DNA of 32,029 nucleotides from positions 1 through 32,029 of the forward strand of contig CAZBII010000038.1 in the NCBI GenBank assembly GCA_964491665.1. Reading direction: 5' to 3'. Source of the DNA: Ch67 sp964491665 (lineage in GTDB: Bacteria > Pseudomonadota > Gammaproteobacteria > Pseudomonadales > Ketobacteraceae). Each line of letters starts with the position of its first letter. Position 1 is the first letter of the stretch. The position numbers and the translations under genes are program-made. This document shows, piece by piece, positions 1 through 9,332 of the stretch. The notes under the pieces were generated by a model that did not search any database, was not told where the DNA came from, and saw only the letters and a list, made by a program, of their open reading frames with translations.

Positions 1-317
1 AGCCAGACCCTAATCCAGAGGATTTTTTGATCGGTATTGACGATAGATACATGAGTAGTGCCACTTTCAGGCAGCTCCTGATAGCGTCAGGCATGGATAA
101 GGTTGGTATCAACGTTCCTTTTCCAGCTGAAATTAATAACATAATTAAACTTGATATTATCAACCCTGATAAGTTTATTGTTCAGATGATTGGTATGGCG
201 CCTAATGAAAATAGTGTAGTTACCCAAAATGGACGCAGTTATTCTTATAAAGAGATGCGCGTCAATTCTTGGTTTGTGTTCGATAGACTGGTGCGTGCGG
301 AGAACTCAGAAAATTGA
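1..317 (+). CDS. 3' end of an unrecognised protein, truncated by the left window edge
   Basis: The reading frame is open from the first bases to a TGA at 315-317, so this is the C-terminal part (about 105 residues) of a longer protein. A TTG at 27 could be read as a start, but it has no convincing ribosome binding site and the frame continues upstream of it. I see no signal peptide, membrane segment or family motif, and I do not recognise the protein. The stretch is clearly AT-richer than the pilus and TCA genes that follow and uses many AAT, ATT and TAT codons. That suggests a different origin from its neighbours. No hairpin terminator is visible after the stop. Confidence 0.6.
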   Translation, partial: PDPNPEDFLIGIDDRYMSSATFRQLLIASGMDKVGINVPFPAEINNIIKLDIINPDKFIVQMIGMAPNENSVVTQNGRSYSYKEMRVNSWFVFDRLVRAENSEN

Positions 318-473
318 ATTCGTGATTTTTTACATGCCACATATATGGCTGGTATCTAATTGTTTTATGGCGTGTTTGAAAGTGCCTGACTTTTCATTTG
401 GGTCTTTGTAGTTGCCTTTTGTACTGCTTTTGTGCGTTCGTCGGAAAAGAGTTATTAATTTGTCAGGCAGGTA

Positions 474-504
474 TTGACTTGCGCATTCCCTGTGCAAGTA
501 TATG
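474..504 (+). promoter_or_regulatory. Candidate sigma70 promoter with embedded dyad upstream of flp
   Basis: A TTGACT hexamer (474-479) is followed after 17 bases by AAGTAT, or after 19 bases by TATATG. The spacer holds an imperfect inverted repeat, ACTTGCGC (477-484) and GTGCAAGT (492-499), separated by seven bases with 7 of 8 positions matching. This could be a regulator site covering the promoter. The 318-623 gap otherwise contains no gene that I can support. Confidence 0.3.
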
Positions 505-519
505 GGTCAAGGGCGATCG

Positions 520-550
520 TTTACAGTTCAATAAATGATCAGTATATGAT
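520..550 (+). promoter_or_regulatory. Candidate sigma70 promoter proximal to flp
   Basis: TTTACA (520-525) is followed by TATATG (543-548, spacer 17) or TATGAT (545-550, spacer 19). A start near 557 would leave a leader of about 65 bases before the flp ATG at 624. The leader is A-rich, and the only Shine-Dalgarno-like stretch is a weak CGGGG at 611-615. Confidence 0.35.
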
Positions 551-623
551 AGGCTCTCAAAATCTGGACTACAGCCAGAACAAAGAACGAAAAACCAAAA
601 ACAAATAGTACGGGGCTAAACCT

Positions 624-917
624 ATGCAAACTTTCAAACACTCTCGCAAACTGTCTTCCAAAAAAATCCGCGGTCAGGGCATGTCTGAATACCTGATCAT
701 CGTTGGCCTGATCGCCGTTGCCGGTATTGCTGCCATGGGCTTCATGGGCAGCTCGGTACGCACTCAGCTGGGTGGTATGGCGCAAGAACTGGCTGGTGGT
801 AATGCCGCGAGTACTATCACTGCCGCGCAAACCACTGCGCAGGATTCTATCGATCAGGCACAGGATACACGCAGCTTGAACAGCTACGGCGGCCAGAACG
901 CTGAACTGGATCCGTAA
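624..917 (+). CDS. flp: Flp-family type IVb major pilin
   Basis: This 97-residue protein is a Flp/Fap-type prepilin, the subunit of the Tad pilus. Its basic leader MQTFKHSRKLSSKKIRG ends at Gly17, followed by QGMSEY with the Glu at +5 and adjacent Tyr typical of Flp pilins, then a hydrophobic helix (about residues 22-42). Cleavage after Gly17 by a prepilin peptidase would give a mature pilin of about 80 residues. The C-terminal half is rich in Ala, Gln, Thr and Asn. It is the first gene of the pilus locus and is separated from the next gene by a perfect hairpin with a T-run, consistent with the pilin being made in large excess over the assembly machinery. The family call is secure; the symbol follows the Tad nomenclature. 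Confidence 0.93.
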   Translation: MQTFKHSRKLSSKKIRGQGMSEYLIIVGLIAVAGIAAMGFMGSSVRTQLGGMAQELAGGNAASTITAAQTTAQDSIDQAQDTRSLNSYGGQNAELDP

Positions 918-940
918 TCTGCTCCTGACTTGATATGACG

Positions 941-966
941 AAGGGACTTGGAAACAAGTCCCTTTT
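941..966 (+). terminator. Intrinsic terminator/attenuator after flp
   Basis: A perfect 10-bp stem, AAGGGACTTG (941-950) with CAAGTCCCTT (955-964), encloses a GAAA tetraloop and runs into a T-run (963-966). It lies between the pilin and the rest of the pilus operon, so it probably limits read-through and sets a high pilin-to-machinery ratio. Confidence 0.85.
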
Positions 967-1010
967 ATCGTTTAAGGATTTTTCAAAACCAAGATGCGGG
1001 CCAGTGATCC

Positions 1011-2651
1011 ATGATTCGGTCGCTTGGAAACAATAATTACAAGAAAAGCATCATCATCCGCTCGGGCGCGAAGAAAAATGCCGGGCAGTCCATTATTCTG
1101 GCAATGGGCATCATGCTCGTTGCTTCCGTCATGTTGTTCCTGGTTTTCAATTCCGGGCGCGCAGTCAACGAAAAGATCAACCTCGTCAATGCGGCCGACG
1201 CTGCAGCTTACTCCGGTGCCCAGATCGCGGCCCGGCAGCTCAATTTCATGGCCTATACCAATCGTGCAATGATCGCCAACGAAGTGGCAATCGGGCACGT
1301 GTTCAGTTATCAGATGGAATTGGATTTGCTTGGGCAGGTTGGAACTGCTGCGGTCGATGCGGTAACTGATAATCCAATTTTCAAGATTCTGGAATTGATC
1401 CTGAACTTGTTTGGAAGGGCGGATTTGGTTGCGCTTATTCGTCAAGGTGCCGAAACAATTGGAAATGTCATGGAGTTGCTGCCTGAGTTTGCTGAAGGTG
1501 TGTCAGCTGCTTATGCTATCTCTGTAGATGCCAATAACGCTTTCTATTCTTCCCTTCAGCAGGAAGCCTTTCGTGATTTCGCCTATCCGGCTGAAGGTCG
1601 TCCTCTGGTTGAAGTCGCCATGCAGTCCGTTGTCAAGGACTATGAAATGCGGCCAACTGCTCCTATTTCATTGAATGATCAAGACACTCTCGATTATTTC
1701 AGTTTGCACGGGAAGACTGCTGGTACCGTTCAGGCTGCCCAGCAGGCGCAGAGCATGCAGGCAGCATTTTGCCAGATGGTTCTGTTCGCCCGTCCAGGCA
1801 ATGGTGTTGGTGCTACATCTGTAGGTGTCACCAATGACATGCTGGCGTTTTGTGCGTCGGTGCTTGCTGGTGGTAGTGGCACGTCGGGTGCGGGGTCGCC
1901 TGCCAGCCCGGTTGATGACGGTGGTGCCATGTTGTCGATGCTGCGTACGACTGTTTCCAACTACAGTAATGCTGACTGGATTCACGACAGGCAGTCCAAC
2001 TATAACCTTATTAATTTACTCTTATTTAAAATCTCTGCAGAACGTTCCGGCTCTACAGAGGTTTATTACGACAATGGTCAGATAAACTGGCGCTCCACTG
2101 GGGATAGTCTAAGTATTACAGCCAAGGCTCTCTTTTTCAGTTCGCCTCCAGTTACCATTACTGCTTCGGGTGATGCTGCAAGTATGAGTCGGGAGTTGGG
2201 CGGGAGCATTTCTTCTGTATTGATAGATAGATTGCAAAGTGCAGGCATGTGCGGTGACGATACCGATATCGATTGCGACTCCCTTCAAGGTGGTGTCTAT
2301 GACGGCGTGCAGAGCTACGCCTATCTGAATCCGGGCTACACCAATCCGCGTGTTACAGCTTTTCTTTCCCAGCAGAAGTGCGGTGACAATATCGGCGTAG
2401 ATGAGGATGGAAACGAGCAGGCTGGGTGGCATAACAACCTGCGTTACCTCGAAACCAAGCGCGATATTTGTGACGGCGAAGTTTACGCCTTTTCGCAAGC
2501 GGAAGTGTTTTTTGAGCGGCCTGCCTGCGAGGGGGGAGCAAATTGTTCCTACGGCTTTGCGGCTGCGAGCTATGATAATAAGAAGTTCAAGGAAAAACCC
2601 AATCTGTTTAACCCCTTCTGGCAGGCGCGAATAGTGCCGGCTCAGGACTAG
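1011..2651 (+). CDS. TadG-like pilus-assembly membrane protein
   Basis: This 546-residue protein has a single N-terminal transmembrane helix (about residues 26-48). It is followed by the motif region NEKINLVNAADAAAYSGA, typical of the TadG N-terminal (Tad) domain: anchored in the inner membrane with a large periplasmic part. The exported part (about 500 residues) is Ser/Gly rich. It carries several Cys in its C-terminal third, including two similar acidic stretches, CGDDTDIDCDS and CGDNIGVDEDG. The ATG at 1011 is the first possible start, because an in-frame stop lies just upstream at 1005. It lacks a clear ribosome binding site. The stop is 15 bases before the next gene, so the two are probably co-transcribed. 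Similarity beyond the N-terminal domain is not recognisable by eye. Confidence 0.8.
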   Translation: MIRSLGNNNYKKSIIIRSGAKKNAGQSIILAMGIMLVASVMLFLVFNSGRAVNEKINLVNAADAAAYSGAQIAARQLNFMAYTNRAMIANEVAIGHVFSYQMELDLLGQVGTAAVDAVTDNPIFKILELILNLFGRADLVALIRQGAETIGNVMELLPEFAEGVSAAYAISVDANNAFYSSLQQEAFRDFAYPAEGRPLVEVAMQSVVKDYEMRPTAPISLNDQDTLDYFSLHGKTAGTVQAAQQAQSMQAAFCQMVLFARPGNGVGATSVGVTNDMLAFCASVLAGGSGTSGAGSPASPVDDGGAMLSMLRTTVSNYSNADWIHDRQSNYNLINLLLFKISAERSGSTEVYYDNGQINWRSTGDSLSITAKALFFSSPPVTITASGDAASMSRELGGSISSVLIDRLQSAGMCGDDTDIDCDSLQGGVYDGVQSYAYLNPGYTNPRVTAFLSQQKCGDNIGVDEDGNEQAGWHNNLRYLETKRDICDGEVYAFSQAEVFFERPACEGGANCSYGFAAASYDNKKFKEKPNLFNPFWQARIVPAQD

Positions 2652-2666
2652 TGGCAGGTGGCTGAT

Positions 2667-3575
2667 ATGTCGATGTCGAATCGGGTAAACGGTCAGTCCA
2701 GTGTTGAATTGCTGGTGTCTGCTGCGTTTATTGTGCCGATCGTGATCATGATGGCGACACTGGCGAATTTCCTGATGGTGCAGACTGAAGCGCACAAGGC
2801 GGGACGTTATGTTGCCTGGGAAAGAACTGCTTACGCGGCGGCGGATCTTAAGTCTTCGGAAGAAATGGCTTCCGATATCGAAACGCGTTTTCTGGTTGAT
2901 CCGGAAAGCAGCTTTGGTAACACCGTCAAAAGCACTTTTCGTACTCCCTGGCGGGATTGGCACTGGCAGCGTCCGGATGATGACGATGACATTCTCGATG
3001 TCGGAAATCAGGCAGTCGTGATTGACCGTGATGCTGCACACAGTGCTACCGCAGGCAGTGCCAATGCCAGCGCCTGGCTGGCAGGTCGGGGTGGGCGCAG
3101 CGATCCTGCCAATGCCGTGCCCATTGATACCTTGCAGTTGTCCCGTGTGTCCATTCCGTTGGATCCGAAAGCTTCGATCCTGCAGGCAACCAAGCCGCAT
3201 AAAATTCTGCACGGAGCTGAAACACTGACTTCGTTCTGGTCTTATGAATTGGATTATGAGAACACTCCGGCTCCACCGGAAGATACAATTGCACATACAA
3301 ACCGCTATTTTATCGCCTCGTCTTCGGCGCTGGTGTCTGACAGCTGGGCGCCGGCCAACGAGACCATGTTTCGCGATCGCGTGTCGGGAATGAATAGCGC
3401 ATCCCGAGCCTTCCAGCGTGGATGGGAGGGGCTGTTGGCTCCGGTTCGCGGCGTATTCGACGAGCTGGAAGATCATTTGTATGTTGGCAGCCCTATTGCC
3501 GAATCCTACAACATGGTGGATTCACGCCAGTCAACCGTGTTGCCTACCAGCCTCAAGGAGTACGTGGCTCCGTGA
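2667..3575 (+). CDS. TadE-like minor pilin/pseudopilin with a long periplasmic domain
   Basis: The N-terminus has a prepilin-like pattern: NG|QSSVEL with Glu at +5 after Gly9, then a hydrophobic helix (about residues 15-38), as in TadE/TadF proteins. The protein is 302 residues, long for TadE, so it has a sizeable periplasmic domain of unknown fold. An acidic DDDDD run lies near residue 110. I chose ATG 2667 because AGGTGG (2656-2661) lies five bases upstream. A GTG at 2658 would overlap that site. It follows the TadG-like gene closely, and its TGA overlaps the next ATG (TGATG at 3573-3577), indicating translational coupling. The role is likely initiation or tip assembly of the pilus, inferred from family and position. 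Confidence 0.75.
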   Translation: MSMSNRVNGQSSVELLVSAAFIVPIVIMMATLANFLMVQTEAHKAGRYVAWERTAYAAADLKSSEEMASDIETRFLVDPESSFGNTVKSTFRTPWRDWHWQRPDDDDDILDVGNQAVVIDRDAAHSATAGSANASAWLAGRGGRSDPANAVPIDTLQLSRVSIPLDPKASILQATKPHKILHGAETLTSFWSYELDYENTPAPPEDTIAHTNRYFIASSSALVSDSWAPANETMFRDRVSGMNSASRAFQRGWEGLLAPVRGVFDELEDHLYVGSPIAESYNMVDSRQSTVLPTSLKEYVAP

Positions 3576-4285
3576 TGTTGTTCAGGCGGCTCCTGATGTG
3601 GGGAGCCGCGATTACCGTATTTCTGTTTTCTGTATCTGCCTCCGCAGTCTCCCGCGATCCGCTCACGGTCAATCTTCCCGAGATTGAAATCATTCCGCGC
3701 GCCGAGTGGAATTGGGTGGGCGAGCACATGGCGCTCAATGGCGTGCCGATGTCGATCAAGATATTTACGTACCGCGGCACATTCGACGATGTCGTCCAGT
3801 TTTATCGCTCTACCTGGAAAACCCGCGGTCATGGCAAGTTGCGTGAGGACAAGATGGGTGCACGCATGATCATGGGTTATGAGCTGGATGGTTTTTATTA
3901 CACAGTGCAGTTTGAGCAGTCTGGACCAGTGGTGACAGGTAAGGGTGTTGTGACCCCGGTACCGTCATCTTTTCGCAGCTCCAAGAAAACCACATTACCC
4001 ATCCCGCCGCGATCTACGATATTGAGCAAGGTTGAGTCCCTGGATATGGGGCGACGCGAAGAAACCCTTTCGGTCGATTCGAAGTTTGAGGTATCTTACA
4101 TCGCTGAATTTTATAAAAATGCGTTGCAGCGCGATGACTGGCAACTGGTGTCTGTGGGTGGCGATGAGCGTAATTCTGCGGTTCTGAATTTTCAACGCAG
4201 TAGCGAGCTGTTACAGTTGACGGCCAAGGCTTTACATCAGAACAACAGTCAGGGTACACAGTTTTTAATACACTGGTTAAAATAG
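3575..4285 (+). CDS. Exported protein of unknown function in the Tad locus, apparently two repeated domains
   Basis: This 236-residue protein has a clear Sec signal peptide (MLFRRLLMWGAAITVFLFSV, cleavage likely after ASA at about residue 24). I do not recognise the family. The mature part seems to contain two related units. Each has a short strand, then a helix of the type FDDVVQFYRSTW (first) or VSYIAEFYKNALQRDDW (second), then more strands, with a Ser/Pro-rich linker around residues 130-150. The start overlaps the previous stop (TGATG). AAGGAG lies 14 bases upstream, a long spacing, and GTG at 3572 is an alternative. Location between TadE-like and CpaB genes suggests a periplasmic assembly or stability factor; it could occupy the position of an RcpB/CpaD-type protein, but the sequence does not show that. 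Confidence 0.65.
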   Translation: MLFRRLLMWGAAITVFLFSVSASAVSRDPLTVNLPEIEIIPRAEWNWVGEHMALNGVPMSIKIFTYRGTFDDVVQFYRSTWKTRGHGKLREDKMGARMIMGYELDGFYYTVQFEQSGPVVTGKGVVTPVPSSFRSSKKTTLPIPPRSTILSKVESLDMGRREETLSVDSKFEVSYIAEFYKNALQRDDWQLVSVGGDERNSAVLNFQRSSELLQLTAKALHQNNSQGTQFLIHWLK

Positions 4286-4313
4286 ATAAACTTATAAATC
4301 GATAACAATAAAA

Positions 4314-4559
4314 ATGAAGCCAGTATGCCGAAAATACAATGGTTCCGTGACGGTCGAATATCTGATCGTAGCCCTCCTTTTGATGATTCCTCTCTGGTAT
4401 GCCTTCGTGGGTGGCTCCGGTGTGTGGAATGATCCCGACAAGCCTGTTAATAATGGCAATCTAGCCAGAGGCCCCGCGCCTGCTGAGCCCTATCCCGGTC
4501 TGTTGCAGGTTCTCGACGACCACCAGCACAATTTTTCCCAACAGCTCAACGAACCCTAG
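4314..4559 (+). CDS. Small prepilin-like protein (candidate minor Flp pilin)
   Basis: This 81-residue protein has a short basic leader ending in NG10, followed by SVTVEY with Glu at +5 and Tyr at +6, then a hydrophobic segment (about residues 17-35). This is the prepilin peptidase signature of Flp and TadE/F proteins. The C-terminal 45 residues are Pro/Asn/Gly rich and unlike the Flp pilin at 624. It could be a tip or minor pilin. The 28-base gap before it is very AT-rich and the ATG has no obvious ribosome binding site, so either expression is weak or the start is unusual. The stop is 17 bases before the CpaB start, so it belongs to the same transcription unit. Confidence 0.65.
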   Translation: MKPVCRKYNGSVTVEYLIVALLLMIPLWYAFVGGSGVWNDPDKPVNNGNLARGPAPAEPYPGLLQVLDDHQHNFSQQLNEP

Positions 4560-4576
4560 TCTTGGAAGTAATCCCA

Positions 4577-5395
4577 ATGAAGTCCAATAACAAGACAAGC
4601 ATCATTCTTCTGGTTTGTGCCTTGGTTGCCGGGGGGACAGGCTGGTACCTTTCCAAGAATTACATCAACAAGGAAATCGTGACCTACAAGACCAGTTTCA
4701 ATGCCGAGCGTCAGGCGGTTCCTGTGGTGGTGGCGAGCGTTGATCTGAAGGTGGGAGATGTGGTGTCAACGGCTAACGCTTCCATCCGGCAGATTCCGAA
4801 ATCCTACGTTCCAGCCAATGCGCTGGATCCAAACCGGTTCAGTACCATAGAAGGACGTCAGATTATCAATCCCGTGCGCCAGGGTGATCCGATTCTGGCT
4901 ATCAGTGTGAGCCATGTAAAAGTGGCAGGGTTGTCGAGCCTGCTGAAGGAGGGTGAGCGTGCCATTACCATTCCGGTCAGCGAACTGGATACGCTTTCGG
5001 GTTTCCTCAATCCTGGCGATGAAATTGATCTGATGATCACGCTAAAGGATGGCGATCAAAAGCGAACAGTTCCTCTTGCGCAGGCGCTGCGCGTGCTGGC
5101 GTTGGGCGCGGATCTGGATGATGGGGTACCGGAGCAGGGCAAGAAGCAGCGTGCTGCGGGTGAGATTACACTGGGCGTTACTCCACTGATTGCCACGCGT
5201 CTGATTCATGCCCAGACCGTGGGCGACATCACAGTGTTGCTGCGCAAGCCCGAAGATGAGAATGACCGTTTCAATGATTATGTTACCATCGACAATCTGG
5301 TTGACATCCCGCAAGAGGCCAAGCCAGAACCGCCACCGCCACCCGCCAAAAATGAATGGGGCTTTGAGTTGATCAAGGGCGGCAAGCGCTCGTAG
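4577..5395 (+). CDS. cpaB: Flp pilus assembly protein CpaB/RcpC
   Basis: This 272-residue protein has one N-terminal transmembrane helix (about residues 8-25). A SAF-type domain follows (about 48-115: VVVASVDLKVGDVVS ... IEGRQIINPVRQGDPIL), then the CpaB C-terminal region with ITIPVSELDTLSGFLNPGDE. Its end is Pro-rich (PEPPPPPAK). CpaB/RcpC is a periplasmic component associated with the secretin. I chose ATG 4577 because GGAAG at 4564-4568 is eight bases upstream; a TTG at 4562 would overlap that site. A 7-bp hairpin (5386-5406) spans its stop codon, with a T-run more than ten bases further on. That is too far for a canonical terminator, and the secretin gene follows after 58 bases. Confidence 0.9.
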   Translation: MKSNNKTSIILLVCALVAGGTGWYLSKNYINKEIVTYKTSFNAERQAVPVVVASVDLKVGDVVSTANASIRQIPKSYVPANALDPNRFSTIEGRQIINPVRQGDPILAISVSHVKVAGLSSLLKEGERAITIPVSELDTLSGFLNPGDEIDLMITLKDGDQKRTVPLAQALRVLALGADLDDGVPEQGKKQRAAGEITLGVTPLIATRLIHAQTVGDITVLLRKPEDENDRFNDYVTIDNLVDIPQEAKPEPPPPPAKNEWGFELIKGGKRS

Positions 5396-5453
5396 AACGC
5401 GAGCGCATCCATCAAACCTTTTTTAATAATAAGAAGATCAGGAATCCCGCTGT

Positions 5454-6767
5454 ATGAGACCATTTTTCTATGGAAGAGTCCTGGCACTGTTCATGTCGGT
5501 GCTGATGGGGTGTTTCGCGTGCATTTCTTCTGTGCAGGCCGAGGAAGAGTACGACAGCACGGTGAATATCATTCAGGGCCAGACGCGATTGATGCCGTAT
5601 CCGGGAGTGACCCGGGTGTCGATAGGTCATCCCGATATCGCGAATGCCCAGGCGACCGGTCCGGATGAAATCCTGCTGACAGGTCTGAAGGCTGGCGTTA
5701 CCGATCTTCGCATCTGGACATCTTCAGGCTCGCAAAAACGTTTCCTTCTGAAAGTCACCGACAATTCCTGGGTGCAGCTGCTGGAAGTCGCCAATATTGT
5801 ATTGGCGGATGTGGAAGGCGTGAATGCGCGTGAGGAAAACGGTGTTGTTTTCATTGAGGGGCGGATACTGCGGGAGCAGGACATTCCGATCATTGAAGAC
5901 ATGAAAAAGAAGATGGAGAAAGAGCTGAAATCCGGCACCATCGTTTTCAATGTGGTGACACCCAAGGTCAGTTTGCAGGCCATGATCCTGCTCGATGTGC
6001 AGGTGGTGGAAGTGCGTCGCGACGACCTGATGGATGTCGGTATTGCCTGGGAAGGCAGCACCACCGGCCCGTTTTTTGAGGGAGCTGGTGCATTTCATGG
6101 CGTCACTGACTTCGATAAGGTGTCATCCTTCTTCGGGTTTGGCTATATCGAAGGCTCCAATCCGCCGTCGCCCGCCACTGAAATCGGTTCCACTATAAAT
6201 CTTCTGCAATCCAAAGGCGTTGCCCGTGTGCTGGCCCAGCCAAAACTGGTGACCAAGAGTGGATCGAAGGCGGAATTCCTGGCGGGCGGTGAAATTCCCA
6301 TTCCCGTGCGTGGTGGCGATGGTGAGCTGACGGTTGAATTCAAGCAGGTTGGTGTCATCCTGGATTTTTCGCCGGTTGCTGATCCGGATGGGTTCATCGC
6401 AACCAAGATCAACGTGGAAGTGAGCGCTGTCGACAATAGCGTCGAAGTGCTGGGTATTCCGGGTTTTACTTCCCGCAAGACCAACATGGAAATGAACGTG
6501 CAGGCAGGTCAGACCATGGTGATTTCCGGTATGTTGCAGGCCGAGGACAGCAAGTCGGTCGGCAAGGTGCCGGGGCTGGGTTCCATCCCGATTCTGGGTG
6601 AACTTTTCAAATCCCGTGATTTCCAGGAGAAATCGACCGAGCTGGTCATTTTCGTAACGCCCTACATGGTCGATCCAGACAGCAAGCGCAACAAGGACAT
6701 GCTGGATTATTCCAAGCAGTTGTCCGGGGAAGCCAAAGAGGACATGAAATTCAGCATTTTTGACTGA
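5454..6767 (+). CDS. cpaC: Tad pilus outer-membrane secretin CpaC/RcpA
   Basis: This 437-residue protein shows the order of CpaC/RcpA secretins. It has a signal sequence (1-29), an N-terminal pilus-formation domain (about 35-105), a BON-like region (about 105-165), and a secretin domain. The secretin domain contains VARVLAQPKLVTKSGSKAEF, GGEIPIPV, GVILDFSPV and the C-terminal KVPGLGSIPILGELFKS and STELVIFVTPYMV blocks. It should form the outer-membrane pore for the pilus. AGGAA (5440-5444) lies nine bases before the ATG. The signal sequence contains LMGC at 17-20, a possible lipobox, as well as a normal signal peptidase I site after VQA29. No pilotin-type gene (RcpB/CpaD) is visible nearby. 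Confidence 0.93.
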   Translation: MRPFFYGRVLALFMSVLMGCFACISSVQAEEEYDSTVNIIQGQTRLMPYPGVTRVSIGHPDIANAQATGPDEILLTGLKAGVTDLRIWTSSGSQKRFLLKVTDNSWVQLLEVANIVLADVEGVNAREENGVVFIEGRILREQDIPIIEDMKKKMEKELKSGTIVFNVVTPKVSLQAMILLDVQVVEVRRDDLMDVGIAWEGSTTGPFFEGAGAFHGVTDFDKVSSFFGFGYIEGSNPPSPATEIGSTINLLQSKGVARVLAQPKLVTKSGSKAEFLAGGEIPIPVRGGDGELTVEFKQVGVILDFSPVADPDGFIATKINVEVSAVDNSVEVLGIPGFTSRKTNMEMNVQAGQTMVISGMLQAEDSKSVGKVPGLGSIPILGELFKSRDFQEKSTELVIFVTPYMVDPDSKRNKDMLDYSKQLSGEAKEDMKFSIFD

Positions 6768-6788
6768 TGATGCTGGAGACGTGCCGCC

Positions 6789-8443
<1,655 letters not shown>

Positions 8444-8453
<10 letters not shown>

Positions 8454-9331
8454 ATGTCGCTCCCGTCATCCAGTGGGCGCAGGATAATGCCCAGCCCCTG
8501 ATTTTCGTGACGTTTTCCATTGCCGCCTTTTGCATCGTGTTCGTGCTGGTGAAGATCGGCCAGCAGGCTTTTGCTTTCTACAAGAAAAGTTTCTATACGC
8601 AGGTCGACAAGGGGTTGCGCGACGTGGTTGTGATGACGGACCCGGCGCAGGTCTTTACCGCAACCGTAATTGCTGCGCTGCTGGTCGGGCCGCTCTTTTA
8701 CATTCTCGGCAATCTGTTTGTGTCCCTGACGGTTGTTGCAATTATCCTGATCGCGCCGACGTACATTTTGCGGATCATGAAAAACAAGCGCTCGGACAAG
8801 TTTGTCCAGCAGCTGCCGGACGGGCTGTCATCCATGTCGTCCGCACTCCGGTCGGGCCTTAACCTGGTCAAAACCATCCAGCAGGTGGTGAAGAACCAGC
8901 CTGATCCGCTGGCCCAGGAGTTCGCTCAGGTGCTGGTGGAATACCGGGTAGGCACGGATCTGAATGATTCGCTGGACCAGATGGCCAAGCGCATCGACCG
9001 TCAGGAAATCATTCTGATGAACTCGGCGATCAAGATTTCCCGCGCGGTGGGGGGTAACCTCGCAGATACGCTGGAGACGCTGGCCAGTACCTTGCGGGAA
9101 AAGGCGAAGGTTGAAGGCAAGATCCGCGCGCTGACGTCAATGGGCAAGGCGCAGGGCACCATGGCGACGTTGTTCCCGGTTTTCATCGGATATGTTTTTT
9201 ACAAGATCGAACCCGCCGCCATGAGCATGCTGTTTACCAGTCGTCTGGGGCTGATCTGGCTGGGCGTCATGATTGCAATGGCGGCGATGGCCTATCTGAT
9301 GATCAAGAAAATCGTTACGGTGGACATCTGA
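8444..9331 (+). CDS. tadB: Tad inner-membrane platform protein TadB
   Basis: This 295-residue protein is a TadB-type platform protein with a T2SSF domain. It has an N-terminal helix (about 18-40), a hydrophobic pair (about 70-108), a cytoplasmic region containing LPDGLSSMSSALRSGLN and ISRAVGGNLADTLETLASTL, and two C-terminal helices (about 240-290). It works with TadC and the ATPase to extrude pilin subunits. The start overlaps the end of tadA by ten bases and the stop is one base before the tadC ATG, so the three are translationally coupled. The paralogous motif pair (helix, GG, DTL) is typical of TadB rather than TadC. Confidence 0.92.
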
Positions 9332-9332
9332 C

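Noticed and set aside
229..411. 60-codon frame overlapping the end of the left partial gene
   Set aside because: No ribosome binding site, overlaps another frame and shows no family features.
5386..5406. Hairpin at the cpaB stop codon as a terminator
   Set aside because: The 7-bp stem is separated from the T-run by more than ten bases, and secretin expression with cpaB is expected.
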